Assembly: GCA_043759595.1 (NCBI GenBank)
Contig: JAYVLG010000071.1
Coordinates: forward strand, 1-47,323
From: Sulfurirhabdus sp043759595
GTDB taxonomy: Bacteria; Pseudomonadota; Gammaproteobacteria; Burkholderiales; SMCO01
DNA length: 47,323 nt
Direction of reading: 5' to 3'
Of the stretch, positions 15,904 through 24,131 are shown one piece after another (position 1 is the stretch's first letter; the number at the start of each line of letters is the position of its first letter). Position numbers and translations under genes: made by a program. Below the pieces are notes generated by a model. That model did not search any database. It was not told the origin of the DNA and worked only from the letters and a program-made list of their open reading frames with translations.

Positions 15904-16928
15904 TGCACTTTAAACTGATTTGAAAATGCTACCAGTTGTTGCAACTTGGCTTTGGCTGCTCCGTTTTCCAAAACTGCTTGGGCTTTTGCGACCCCTTCAG
16001 CCAGCGTGTCCGCCAGACCGGATGTGTATATTGCCGCGCCTGCATTAAGAGCTACGATATCGCGCGCCGAGCCGGGCTGATTTTCAAGCGCTGTCATCAA
16101 CATGGCTTGAGCTTCTTCCAGATTGTGCACTTCCAGCGTGCTGGAACTGCTGGTGGCCAGGCCAAACTGGGCTGGGTTCAATATATATTCTTTTACGTTA
16201 CCGTCTTTCAGTTCTGCTACGTAGGTATCTCCCGCCAGGGAAATTTCATCGAGGCCATCTGCGGCATGCACGACCATGACATGGCGGCTACCCAGTTCTT
16301 TCAGGACATGGGCCAGCTTGCCTACCAGATCTTTGCTGAACACCCCCATCACCTGATTTTTTGCACCGGCTGGGTTGGTCATTGGGCCCAGTAAATTGAA
16401 CAAGGTACGCACACCCAGCTCCCGACGCACAGGTGCTGCATGTTTCATGGCGCTGTGGTGGTTGGGGGCAAACATGAAGCCGACACCGATTTCTTTTACC
16501 GATTGCGCGACCTGATCCGGGGTGACATTCACATTCACACCCAGCACTTCCAGTACATCGGCACTGCCACAAGTACTGGATACAGAACGTCCACCATGCT
16601 TGGCAACTTTGGCGCCTGCTGCGGCGGCGACCAGTGCGCTGGCTGTGGAGATATTAAAGGTATGGGTGCCATCGCCACCGGTGCCGCAGGTGTCAACGAC
16701 ATGTTCCAGATCTTGCAGGGGTACTTTGGTGGCCAGTTCACGCATTACGTGGGCTGCGGCAGCGAGTTCGGTGACAGTTTCGCCTTTGCAGCGCAAGCCG
16801 ATCAGTATGCCGGCAATTTGTACGGGGGTCATTTCGCCCCCCATGATTTGCTGCATGACTGCGAGCATTTCTTCGCGGGTGAGGTCGCGTTTTTCTATTA
16901 AGGCTGTAATTGCGGTTTTAGCGTCCAT
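15900..16928 (-). CDS. trpD: Anthranilate phosphoribosyltransferase
   Basis: TrpD joins anthranilate to PRPP in the second step of tryptophan synthesis. The 342-aa protein carries the family motifs in order: DTCGTGGDGTHTFNIST (PRPP pyrophosphate loop), KHGGRSVSSTCGSADVLE, MFAPNHHSAMKHAAPVRREL and FNLLGPMTNPAGA. AGGTG lies 11 nt upstream of the ATG at 16928. Its final codons FKVQ and stop run directly into the GxxExxY unit: the last base of the TGA is the first base of the inserted repeat. It is separated from trpG by the DUF559 gene and a repeat cluster. Confidence 0.97.
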   Translation of the reverse strand: MDAKTAITALIEKRDLTREEMLAVMQQIMGGEMTPVQIAGILIGLRCKGETVTELAAAAHVMRELATKVPLQDLEHVVDTCGTGGDGTHTFNISTASALVAAAAGAKVAKHGGRSVSSTCGSADVLEVLGVNVNVTPDQVAQSVKEIGVGFMFAPNHHSAMKHAAPVRRELGVRTLFNLLGPMTNPAGAKNQVMGVFSKDLVGKLAHVLKELGSRHVMVVHAADGLDEISLAGDTYVAELKDGNVKEYILNPAQFGLATSSSSTLEVHNLEEAQAMLMTALENQPGSARDIVALNAGAAIYTSGLADTLAEGVAKAQAVLENGAAKAKLQQLVAFSNQFKVQ

Positions 16929-16947
16929 TTATATTGCACCTGTTATT

Positions 16948-17201
16948 TTACTCCCTCTCCCTTGATGGGAGAGGGCTGGGGAGAGGGTGGAGAAATAACG
17001 TTGGTTCGCCCCCTCTTCCTGTCCTTCTCCCACGAGGGGAGAAGGGACCTGCTAATCAGTTCTCATCCGGAAACATCTGTTTTTTCCTCCCCCTTGATGG
17101 GGGAAAGCCAGGGAGAGGATGGTAACGCCTTGAAATTTAACCCCTATCCCCAGCCCTCTCCCACAAGGGGAGAGGGAGATGTAGTGTTTCCGGATGGGAA
17201 C
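16948..17201. repeat. Cluster of family-2 palindromes with a nested inverted-repeat element
   Basis: The 316-bp gap between trpD and the DUF559 gene is almost entirely repeat. Palindromic blocks of the CCCTCTCCC/GGGAGAGGG type lie at about 16951-16990, 17012-17046, 17086-17120 and 17141-17177. An outer pair, GTTCTCATCCGGAAAC (17059-17074) and GTTTCCGGATGGGAAC (17186-17201), brackets the last two. The same outer pair bounds the 80-bp element at 24131-24210. I see no gene or promoter here. Confidence 0.85.
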
Positions 17202-17244
17202 TAATTAATATGATCTTATAATGCCGACACCCAAGCTTTTGGCT

Positions 17245-17613
17245 CTACCGCATTAAATGTTGGGTAATGACATCCCATACACCATCCATATTCTGCAACA
17301 CATCATGATTCCAGAATCTTAACACTTCAAACCCTTGTGATTGGAGCCAGCTTGTCCTTGTTTCGTCTTTTATTTCATGCACTGGGTCTGCATGTTTGCC
17401 CCCATCCAGCTCTACCACCAATTTTTTCTCGAAGCAGACAAAATCTACCACATAGTTGCCTATGGGTTGCTGCCGTTTGAATTTGCATCCATGCAACTGT
17501 TTGGCTCGCAGTTGCTGCCATAGCTTTTTTTCAGCTTCGGTGATGTTTTTTCTTAGCTGTTTGGCTATGTCGGTTAAATGGTTTGGCACACCCTCTCCCC
17601 TGCCCTCTCCCAT
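17245..17613 (-). CDS. DUF559 protein (Vsr-like endonuclease fold), starting inside a repeat
   Basis: DUF559 proteins share the very-short-patch-repair/PD-(D/E)XK endonuclease fold; their biological role is not established. Visible signatures are RKNITEAEKKLWQQLRAKQL, FKRQQPIGNYVVDFVCFEKK, LVVELDGGKHAD and WLQSQGFEVLRFWNHDVL, with D of VDF and E of VELDGG as candidate catalytic residues. The first residues, MGEGRGEGVPN, are encoded by a family-2 palindrome, and the ATG lies in its loop. A TTG one codon upstream is also possible. It starts 15 nt after the trpG stop and is followed by the repeat cluster, so it is an insertion in the trp operon and is likely co-transcribed. Confidence 0.87.
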   Translation of the reverse strand: MGEGRGEGVPNHLTDIAKQLRKNITEAEKKLWQQLRAKQLHGCKFKRQQPIGNYVVDFVCFEKKLVVELDGGKHADPVHEIKDETRTSWLQSQGFEVLRFWNHDVLQNMDGVWDVITQHLMR

Positions 17614-17630
17614 CAAGGGAGAGGGAGTTT
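17589..17630. repeat. Family-2 palindromic repeat at the start of the DUF559 gene
   Basis: CCCTCTCCCC is followed by CCCTCTCCC, loop ATCAA and GGGAGAGGG. The repeat abuts the trpG stop codon and contains the DUF559 start codon. It is nearly identical (two differences in 42) to the copy inside trpC. Confidence 0.9.
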
Positions 17631-18198
17631 AAGTGCCTCCGCGCAGAAAATTAGCCAGCATTTCGTGCCCGTATTCGGTAAGTATGGATTCCGGGTGGAA
17701 TTGCACGCCTTCTACGGCCAGGGTTTTATGACGCACGCCCATGATTTCCTGATCTTCTGTCCAGGCAGTGATTTCCAGGCAATCTGGCAAGCTTTCACGT
17801 TCGATCACCAATGAATGATAGCGTGTGGCATTGAACGGGTTTGCCAAACCTTTAAACACGCCGATATCTTTGTGATATACCTGTGAGGTTTTGCCATGCA
17901 TGAGCTGTTTGGCATGGACTATCTTGCCGCCGAATGCCTGGCCGATACTCTGATGCCCCAGACAGACACCTAAAATAGGCGTCTTTCCTGCAAACTGCTT
18001 TATTAACGGTACGGAAATGCCGGCTTCGTTGGGTGTGCAGGGGCCGGGAGAAATGACAATATGGGTGGGGTTCAATACGGCCACCTGATTCAGGTCTATT
18101 TCATCATTTCGGTACACCACGACTTCCTGGTTTAACTCTCCAAAATACTGAACGAGGTTGTAGGTGAAGGAGTCGTAATTGTCGATCATTAACAGCAT
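17629..18198 (-). CDS. trpG: Anthranilate synthase glutamine amidotransferase subunit
   Basis: TrpG hydrolyses glutamine and passes ammonia to TrpE for anthranilate formation. The 189-aa protein has the class I amidotransferase triad: Cys79 in GVCLGHQSIGQAFGG, His168 and Glu170 in GVQFHPES. The N-terminal MIDNYDSFTYNLVQYFGEL is typical. In some bacteria the same subunit also serves PabB. The ATG at 18198 is preceded by GGTGA with six bases between, and this GGTGA is the end of a degenerate family-1 repeat. The DUF559 gene follows 15 nt after its stop. Confidence 0.97.
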   Translation of the reverse strand: MLLMIDNYDSFTYNLVQYFGELNQEVVVYRNDEIDLNQVAVLNPTHIVISPGPCTPNEAGISVPLIKQFAGKTPILGVCLGHQSIGQAFGGKIVHAKQLMHGKTSQVYHKDIGVFKGLANPFNATRYHSLVIERESLPDCLEITAWTEDQEIMGVRHKTLAVEGVQFHPESILTEYGHEMLANFLRGGT

Positions 18199-18203
18199 AT
18201 TTT

Positions 18204-18231
18204 TTCACCACAGCGGCACAGAGGCATAGAG
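18204..18231 (+). repeat. Degenerate family-1 repeat in the trpE-trpG gap
   Basis: TTCACCACAGCGGCACAGAG and its continuation match the family-1 pattern with several changes. It lies in the 93-bp gap between trpE and trpG and provides, on the minus strand, the GGTGA ahead of the trpG ATG. Confidence 0.65.
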
Positions 18232-18291
18232 AAAGTCAAAACCATTATTTGAATCTCTTTGATTCGTTTTTTAGCATTGAGCGAGTTGGCA

Positions 18292-19770
18292 TTAGTCATG
18301 GGCTGTTTCCCCCAATCCGGCGAGTACCAGTTCTGCGGCACGTAGCACGGCCCGGGCTTTATTCTGGGTTTCTGTCCATTCGCTTTGTGGTACGGAATCC
18401 GCCACGATGCCGGCGCCAGCCTGGACGTACAGGGTGTCATCCTGAATCACAGCTGTGCGGATGGCGATGGCTAAATCCATGTCACCATTAAATCCCAGAT
18501 AACCGACTGCGCCAGCGTAAACACCGCGTTTGGTAGGTTCCAGTTCGTCGATAATTTCCATGGCGCGCACTTTGGCTGCGCCGGACACCGTTCCGGCCGG
18601 GAAGGTGGCGCGCAGTACGTCCATATTATTGAGGCCGGGTTTTAGCTTGGCTTCTACATTGGAAACAATGTGCATCACATGGGAATAATGTTCGATATTC
18701 ATGTTTTCCGTGACTTTGACGCTGCCTGTCTGCGCTACCCGTCCAATGTCGTTGCGACCCAGATCCATCAGCATGAGGTGCTCAGCCAGTTCTTTGGGAT
18801 CGGACAGCAAGTCTTTGGCCAAGGCTTCATCTTCTTCACGGGTAATGCCACGAGGGCGAGTACCGGCTATAGGTCTGACAGTGACTTCATCGCCTTCCTG
18901 GCGCACCAGAATTTCTGGCGAGGCACCAACCACATGGAAACCGCCCATGTCGTAATAAAACATGTACGGAGAAGGATTGAGGCTACGCAATGCGCGATAC
19001 AAGGAAAGGGGTGAAGCAATAAATGGCTGGCTCATGCGTTGCGACAGCACAACCTGCATGATGTCGCCGTCAAAAATATATTGCTTGGCGCGCTCAACGG
19101 CTGCTTTGAAAGCGTCTTCACCAAATTCGGATACCGCTTGCACTGGCCCAACCGGCGCATGTAATGAAGCATCTACCGGCCGACTCAGGTTCCTGCCCAA
19201 TTCATGCAAGCGTTGCTGTGCCAGCAAATAGGCATCAGGAACAAACGGGTCTGCATACACAATCAGATAGAGCTTGCCGGAAAGATTATCTACGACAGCC
19301 AATTCTTCTGACAAAAGCAGCAAAATGTCCGGCATGTGGAGCGTATCGGGCTTGCTGGATTTGGCTAGTTTTGGCTCAATGTAACGAACGGTGTCGTAGC
19401 CAAAGTAACCTACCAGACCACCCCCGAACCGGGGCAGCCCAGGGCGGGGAGCAACATTGAAGCGCTGCATGTAGTCGCTGATGAAGGCCAGCGGATCAGC
19501 GACGTCCTGTTGTTCCAGAATGCCTTCGTTATTTTCTACAGTGACCAGATGGCCATGCACACGAATGCGGGTTTTGGCAGGCAGGCCGATAAATGAGTAG
19601 CGACCAAAACGTTCGCCCCCCTGCACGGATTCCAGCAGGTAGGAGAAAGGCTGATTCGCCAGTTTGAGATAAACCGATAAAGGCGTGTCCAGATCGGACA
19701 GCATTTCTTTTACCAGCGGAATCCGGTTGTAGCCCTGACGGGCCAGTTCGATAAATTCTTGTTCAGTCAT
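18292..19770 (-). CDS. trpE: Anthranilate synthase component I
   Basis: TrpE converts chorismate to anthranilate with ammonia from TrpG, the committed step to tryptophan. The 492-aa protein contains the LLES motif of the tryptophan feedback site (SYLLESVQGGERFGRYSFIG), GTRPRGITREEDEALAKDLL, HLMLMDLGRNDIGRV, TFPAGTVSGAAKVRAMEII and GAGIVADSVPQSEW, so allosteric inhibition by tryptophan is expected. The ATG at 19770 has GGTGA six bases upstream, again from a family-1 repeat end. trpE lies after rpe and gph in the conserved betaproteobacterial order. No leader peptide with tandem Trp codons is seen upstream, so attenuation of the E. coli kind is not apparent. Confidence 0.97.
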   Translation of the reverse strand: MTEQEFIELARQGYNRIPLVKEMLSDLDTPLSVYLKLANQPFSYLLESVQGGERFGRYSFIGLPAKTRIRVHGHLVTVENNEGILEQQDVADPLAFISDYMQRFNVAPRPGLPRFGGGLVGYFGYDTVRYIEPKLAKSSKPDTLHMPDILLLLSEELAVVDNLSGKLYLIVYADPFVPDAYLLAQQRLHELGRNLSRPVDASLHAPVGPVQAVSEFGEDAFKAAVERAKQYIFDGDIMQVVLSQRMSQPFIASPLSLYRALRSLNPSPYMFYYDMGGFHVVGASPEILVRQEGDEVTVRPIAGTRPRGITREEDEALAKDLLSDPKELAEHLMLMDLGRNDIGRVAQTGSVKVTENMNIEHYSHVMHIVSNVEAKLKPGLNNMDVLRATFPAGTVSGAAKVRAMEIIDELEPTKRGVYAGAVGYLGFNGDMDLAIAIRTAVIQDDTLYVQAGAGIVADSVPQSEWTETQNKARAVLRAAELVLAGLGETAHD

Positions 19771-19775
19771 GATTT

Positions 19776-19914
19776 TTCACCACAGAGACAATGAGACACA
19801 GAGAAAACGTTAAATACAAACCATCCGGCTTGCGCCAAACGTAAGCACAAAAGGACAGCATCGCCATGATGCTGCCTTTGTACTGATTTGTGCCTCTGCG
19901 CCTTTGTGGTTCAC
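19776..19914. mobile_element. 139-bp inverted-repeat element between gph and trpE
   Basis: The left end TTCACCACAGAGACAATGAG (continuing to 19803) and the inverted right end GCCTCTGCGCCTTTGTGGTT (19892-19911, then CAC) are diverged family-1 ends. The core of about 88 bp has no supported gene. Its left end supplies the ribosome-binding site of trpE. Confidence 0.6.
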
Positions 19915-19918
19915 GCCA

Positions 19919-20605
19919 TTAAGCCTTTTTAATAAGCTTGACTGCATCCAGCAGCGTTGGCACAACTGCATCCAGATCCAATTCATCCACACTGCGCCCA
20001 CGGTTATAACCATAAGGGACGCAGAATACATGACACTTTGCTGCTCGTGCAGCCTGGGTATCATTGAGCGAATCACCGATCAGGAGCAGCTCCTGCGGGG
20101 TAATGCCGAAATGTTCGCAGGCATGCAGCAAAGGCATCGGGTCGGGTTTCTTTTTAGGTAACGTATCACCAGAAAGAATCAGCTCGAAATAATCGAACAG
20201 CCCGGTATCTTTCAACAGCGGCACCGTGAATTTTTCTGCCTTGTTGGTAATACATGCCATGCGGTAACCTGCCTGTTTCATGGCTTGCAACCCTTCCACT
20301 ACGCCGGGGAAAGGGCGACTTTGTGCACTGACCACTTGCATATAGTGCTTTTCGTAGACGGGCAGTGCACGGCCGAACAATTCTGCATCGGGTTCAGCCG
20401 TCATATCACGCGTCAGTACGCGCTTTACCAGCCGAGATACGCCATTTCCAATATAGCTTTTTACTGTATCCAGATCAATTGCCGGCAATGCCAGTTCACT
20501 GGCCATACGGGTTGCTGCTTCAGCCAGATCCGGGGCGGTATGCAGCAATGTACCATCCAGATCAATTACGACCGCTTTTACTGCAATAGGAAACTTTTCT
20601 TGCAT
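19919..20605 (-). CDS. gph: Phosphoglycolate phosphatase (HAD family)
   Basis: Gph removes 2-phosphoglycolate, a by-product of DNA repair and of Rubisco oxygenation. The 228-aa HAD phosphatase has motif I VVIDLDGTLLHTAPDLAEA (Asp15 nucleophile, Asp17 acid-base), motif II in MACITNKAEKF, motif III Lys in LPKKKPDPMP and motif IV LLIGDSLNDTQAARAA. The helical cap lies between. It sits between rpe and trpE, the usual order in this class of bacteria, and should be in one transcript with them. The ATG at 20605 lacks a strong ribosome-binding site. Confidence 0.92.
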   Translation of the reverse strand: MQEKFPIAVKAVVIDLDGTLLHTAPDLAEAATRMASELALPAIDLDTVKSYIGNGVSRLVKRVLTRDMTAEPDAELFGRALPVYEKHYMQVVSAQSRPFPGVVEGLQAMKQAGYRMACITNKAEKFTVPLLKDTGLFDYFELILSGDTLPKKKPDPMPLLHACEHFGITPQELLLIGDSLNDTQAARAAKCHVFCVPYGYNRGRSVDELDLDAVVPTLLDAVKLIKKA

Positions 20606-20670
20606 TTGATCATAGCCTTTATTGCGACTGAGAACGCTTACGCATTCTTAGTCAGTATTGTTTGAATATT

Positions 20671-21354
20671 TTAAACTTTTGCCAGTTCAGCGCGCATTTC
20701 TGCGATCACTGTTTCGTAGCGATGCGGATCGCTGTCTTTCCCAGCACCGTAGACAGCTGAACCCGCTACAAAGGTATCTGCACCTGCGCGAGCGATTTCG
20801 GCAATGTTATTGACCTTTACGCCACCGTCCACTTCCAGCCAGATATCTTTGCCGGTTGCATCGATCAATTTTCGCACCGTGCGCAATTTGTTCAGCGCCT
20901 CAGGGATGAAAGACTGGCCGCCGAATCCGGGGTTAACCGACATAATCAGTACCATATCCAGCTTTTCCAGCACGTGATCCAGATAATGCAACGGGGTGCC
21001 TGGGTTAAATACCATGCCGGCTTTGCAACCACATTCCTTGATCAGACCAATGGTGCGATCGATATGTTCGGAAGCCTCAGGGTGAAAAGTGATCATGTTG
21101 GCGCCCGCTTTGGCAAAATCCGGGATGATACGATCCACTGGTTTGACCATCAGGTGCACATCAATCATGGCATCGGTCAGCGGGCGGATTGCTTCGCACA
21201 CCAGTGGTCCAATGGTCAAATTGGGGACGTAATGATTGTCCATGACATCAAAATGGATAATGTCTGCGCCGGAGGCGAGGACATCGGTAATTTCCTGGCC
21301 CAGTTTGGCGAAGTTTGCAGATAATATGCTTGGCGCAATTTTAAACTTGGACAT
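20671..21354 (-). CDS. rpe: Ribulose-phosphate 3-epimerase
   Basis: Rpe interconverts ribulose-5-P and xylulose-5-P in the pentose phosphate, Calvin and ribulose monophosphate pathways. The 227-aa TIM barrel starts KIAPSILSANFAKLG. It carries IHFDVMDNHYVPNLTIGP with metal-binding residues, VDVHLMV-type and MSVNPGFGGQSFIPEAL signatures, and LEVDGGVKVNNI near the C-terminus. The ATG at 21354 follows GGGGATGTC; the 15 codons upstream in the same frame lack a ribosome-binding site. It is the first gene of the rpe-gph-trpEGDC row and is divergent from apaG. The shared gap 21355-21538 should hold both promoters. Confidence 0.96.
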   Translation of the reverse strand: MSKFKIAPSILSANFAKLGQEITDVLASGADIIHFDVMDNHYVPNLTIGPLVCEAIRPLTDAMIDVHLMVKPVDRIIPDFAKAGANMITFHPEASEHIDRTIGLIKECGCKAGMVFNPGTPLHYLDHVLEKLDMVLIMSVNPGFGGQSFIPEALNKLRTVRKLIDATGKDIWLEVDGGVKVNNIAEIARAGADTFVAGSAVYGAGKDSDPHRYETVIAEMRAELAKV

Positions 21355-21538
21355 GACATCCCCTATAAAGATTGAAAGTTTGATCAAACATAACTTCAAA
21401 TTGCATTATGTTTTCTCTAAACGCAAAAACCTTTATTCTACCTTCAAATAGTTGCGCTGGACATAGGGTGCGATTCCAGAATCAATCAATTTATGCAAAT
21501 CACTTGCGAGTTGACCCATTTTCGTGTGCAATAGCGTT

Positions 21539-21922
21539 ATGGCTGATAGCAAAAAATACGAAATTACCGTGACACCAAAAACCGTTTTCATTCCCGAGCA
21601 ATCGGATGAAGATAACAACCGTTATGTGTTCGCTTATACCATGACTATTACCAATACAGGTAACATGGCTGCGCAACTGATTAGCCGTCACTGGTTAATT
21701 ACGGATGCAGAGAATCAGGTTCAGGAAGTGCGCGGACTGGGTGTCATTGGTGAACAACCCCTGCTCAAGCCGGGTGAGAGTTTTGAATATTCCAGCGGTA
21801 CGGCCATTGCCACGCCTGTTGGCACCATGCGCGGCAGTTACCAGATGGTTGCTGAAGACGGCATTAAATTTGATGCCACCGTGCCTGAATTTACCCTGAG
21901 CATGCCGCGAGTGCTGCACTAA
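21539..21922 (+). CDS. apaG: ApaG family protein (DUF525)
   Basis: ApaG is a small Ig-like beta-sandwich protein; its role is unclear, with links to Co2+ and Mg2+ effects in Salmonella and to ApaH in E. coli. The 127-aa product shows YEITVTPKTVFIPEQS, RYVFAYTMTITNTG, AQLISRHWLITDA and the C-terminal GSYQMVAEDGIKFDATVPEF segment. I chose the ATG at 21539; a GTG five codons earlier is possible. Neither start has a strong ribosome-binding site. It stands apart from rsmA, its E. coli neighbour, and is divergent from rpe. Confidence 0.92.
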   Translation: MADSKKYEITVTPKTVFIPEQSDEDNNRYVFAYTMTITNTGNMAAQLISRHWLITDAENQVQEVRGLGVIGEQPLLKPGESFEYSSGTAIATPVGTMRGSYQMVAEDGIKFDATVPEFTLSMPRVLH

Positions 21923-21991
21923 CAAGAACCACTTGCGCTGCGTTCTGGCAACATTTCTTTCAATCAGCGCAAACCTTAGCCTTCAGATTTC

Positions 21992-22588
21992 ATGTCACTG
22001 AAATTCAGCTATTCTCTCATTGCTCCATTCTATGATGCCGCCATTGCCGGTGCATCAGCGAACATTCGTAAAAAAAACCTGCTCAACCTGCCCCAGGATG
22101 GCAATCTGTCCATCCTGATCAATGGCATCGGCACGGGGCTCGATATTCCTTATTTGCCTCATGCTCACCATTACACTGGGCTGGATTTGACTGCTGCCAT
22201 GCTTAAGCGGGCGAACGCCAGAATCGGAAAATTACGGATTGATTTAGTGCAAGGGAACAGTCTGGCTTTACCGTTTGCAAATGAAAGTTTTGACCATGCA
22301 GTACTCCACCTGATTTTGGCGGTGGTACCAGACCCGCTGGCATGCCTGAGTGAAACGGCCCGGGTTCTCAAACCCGGAGGCAGCGTATTGCTGCTGGATA
22401 AGTTTCTGAAGCCCAATCAAAAAGCCTGGTTTCGGCGCGCACTTACCCCACTTTCTGCACAGATCGCTACACGTATGGATGTGGTTTTTGAGGATGTGCT
22501 GGCTTACGTACCGCAACTTAAAGTTATTTCAGATGAACCTGTGCTTGCAGGAGGATGGTTCAGGGCCATTCACCTGATTAAAACCTAG
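21992..22588 (+). CDS. Class I SAM-dependent methyltransferase
   Basis: The 198-aa protein has a Methyltransf_11-type fold. Motif I is INGIGTGLDIPYL, followed by an acidic residue at the end of strand 2 in YTGLDLTAAML. Motif II lies in FDHAVLHLILAVVPDP and motif III in RVLKPGGSVLLLDKFL. The N-terminal YSLIAPFYDAAIAGASANIR is like phospholipid or quinone methyltransferases, but nothing proves the substrate. It follows apaG by 69 bases on the same strand and may be co-transcribed with it. Confidence 0.8.
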   Translation: MSLKFSYSLIAPFYDAAIAGASANIRKKNLLNLPQDGNLSILINGIGTGLDIPYLPHAHHYTGLDLTAAMLKRANARIGKLRIDLVQGNSLALPFANESFDHAVLHLILAVVPDPLACLSETARVLKPGGSVLLLDKFLKPNQKAWFRRALTPLSAQIATRMDVVFEDVLAYVPQLKVISDEPVLAGGWFRAIHLIKT

Positions 22589-22599
22589 ATTGAATTGCA

Positions 22600-22848
22600 T
22601 TATTTAACCGGGGTAGGCATATTACGGATCAAATCAAGGCGGATTTTCACCATTACTCCTTCCTGATTTTTGACCAGCACATAATCTGCACCATTTTCTT
22701 CCAGTATGTCCTGCGGAAAAACATTCCCCATATAGGACATACCTGACTGCTCATCCTGCCAATGCAAATTCATGGACTCATTGCACATGATCGCAATCGT
22801 GAAGCGCTCATGAAAAAAGTGGGGGACGGGGATGTAAGGTTGTGCCAT
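22600..22848 (-). CDS. Small conserved hypothetical protein
   Basis: I do not recognise this 82-aa protein. It has no signal peptide or membrane segment. The sequence is rich in beta-prone stretches (FHERFTIAIMCNESMNLHW, YVLVKNQEGVMVKIRLDLI), which suggests a small barrel, and ends NMPTPVK. One cysteine is present. It is convergent with the methyltransferase gene (11 bases between stops) and divergent from mltA. Coding use looks like the neighbours, so it is likely a real chromosomal gene. Confidence 0.6.
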   Translation of the reverse strand: MAQPYIPVPHFFHERFTIAIMCNESMNLHWQDEQSGMSYMGNVFPQDILEENGADYVLVKNQEGVMVKIRLDLIRNMPTPVK

Positions 22849-22916
22849 AGCTGTTCTGATATAATCCCAGGATAATTCTTTACAAACATGTCGCTCATTA
22901 CTCTATCCAAAATTTC

Positions 22917-24131
22917 ATGGAAAGCCAAATCAAAACCGCTTCACCCTTATTTGCCATCCTTTTCCTGTTATTTGGCATCAGTGCCTGTACGACGGTTTCC
23001 AAACCGAAGGTTGCCCCTCCAGCTATCGCACTTCCCCCTGTAGTGACTCCGCCAGTTAGTGTGAAAACTGAACCCGCTGCACCGACGCTGCAAATAAGTG
23101 ACTGGAAAGCTTTGCCTGGCTGGCAGGATGATAACCAGGCTACCGCCTGGGAAGCCTTTCTGCAAAGTTGTAACGGCCTGAAAAATCAGGTTGCATGGCA
23201 GCAAGTATGTAAATCAGGGCAGCAAATTCAACACCCTGACAGCCAGTCCCTGAGACGATTTTTTGAACAGAATTTCACCCCTTATCTGGCAACAAACCCG
23301 GACGGGACGTCCCAAGGCATGATCACAGGTTATTACGAACCTGTGTTAAGAGGCAGCCGCACCCGCACTGCAAAATACCGCTTTCCACTCTATGGGGCGC
23401 CGGGCGATTTACTCAATATCGAACTGGCTGATGTTTATCCGGAGCTGAAGGGCTTGCGGTTACGAGGCCGCATTCAAGGCAATAAAGTTGTGCCTTATTA
23501 CAGCCGTGCTGAAATTGAAAGTGCACAGTCACCGCTGAAAGGGTCAGAATTTTTATGGGTTGATGATGCTATCGACCTGTTCTTTTTGCATGTTCAGGGT
23601 TCCGGCCGTGTGAAACTCGAAAATGGCGAATCTGTGAGAATCGGATATGCCAACCAAAATGGCTTCCCTTATAAATCCATTGGCAAAGTTTTGGTTGATC
23701 GTGGCGAGCTGCCCCTGGAAAAAGCATCTGCACAAGGCATTAAAGACTGGACGCTGAAAAATCCGGGAAAAATGTCCGAGTTGTTAAACAACAATGCCAG
23801 TTATGTGTTTTTTCGGGAGATGCCGAATCATCAAAATGGTCCGACCGGATCGCTTGGTGTTCCCCTCACAGCCGGACGCAGCATTGCCGTTGACCCCCGC
23901 TCTATACCACTGGGCGCACCGGTTTTCCTTTCCACCACCTGGCCTAACAGTACCAAACCCCTTAGCCGTTTAGTGATGGCACAAGATACGGGTGCTGCAA
24001 TCAAAGGTGGCGTTCGCGCTGATTTCTTTTGGGGATTTGGTAATGATGCGGGAGCACTTGCCGGCCGCATGAAACAGCAGGGGCAATTATGGGTATTGTT
24101 GCCCAAGGGATACCCGGTTAGCACGAATTAG
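22917..24131 (+). CDS. mltA: Membrane-bound lytic murein transglycosylase A
   Basis: MltA cleaves the MurNAc-GlcNAc bond of peptidoglycan and leaves 1,6-anhydro-MurNAc, the substrate of AnmK encoded at 2963. The 404-aa precursor has a lipoprotein signal with lipobox GISAC near residue 23. A proline-rich linker follows. The MltA barrel includes GMITGYYEPVLRGSRTRT and FFLHVQGSGRV, and the 3D domain ends with AVDPRSIPLGAPVFL and MAQDTGAAIKGGVRADFFWG with its conserved aspartates. The ATG at 22917 has no clear ribosome-binding site. The stop codon TAG shares its last base with a repeat element at 24131-24210. Confidence 0.95.
   Translation: MESQIKTASPLFAILFLLFGISACTTVSKPKVAPPAIALPPVVTPPVSVKTEPAAPTLQISDWKALPGWQDDNQATAWEAFLQSCNGLKNQVAWQQVCKSGQQIQHPDSQSLRRFFEQNFTPYLATNPDGTSQGMITGYYEPVLRGSRTRTAKYRFPLYGAPGDLLNIELADVYPELKGLRLRGRIQGNKVVPYYSRAEIESAQSPLKGSEFLWVDDAIDLFFLHVQGSGRVKLENGESVRIGYANQNGFPYKSIGKVLVDRGELPLEKASAQGIKDWTLKNPGKMSELLNNNASYVFFREMPNHQNGPTGSLGVPLTAGRSIAVDPRSIPLGAPVFLSTTWPNSTKPLSRLVMAQDTGAAIKGGVRADFFWGFGNDAGALAGRMKQQGQLWVLLPKGYPVSTN

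Noticed and set aside
19771..19918. trp leader peptide and attenuator before trpE
   Set aside because: No short ORF with tandem Trp codons and no competing stem set is seen; the gap is explained by the inverted-repeat element.
19810..20076. 88-codon minus-strand frame spanning the gph end and the repeat element
   Set aside because: It is out of frame with gph, crosses into repeat sequence and has no supporting start signal.
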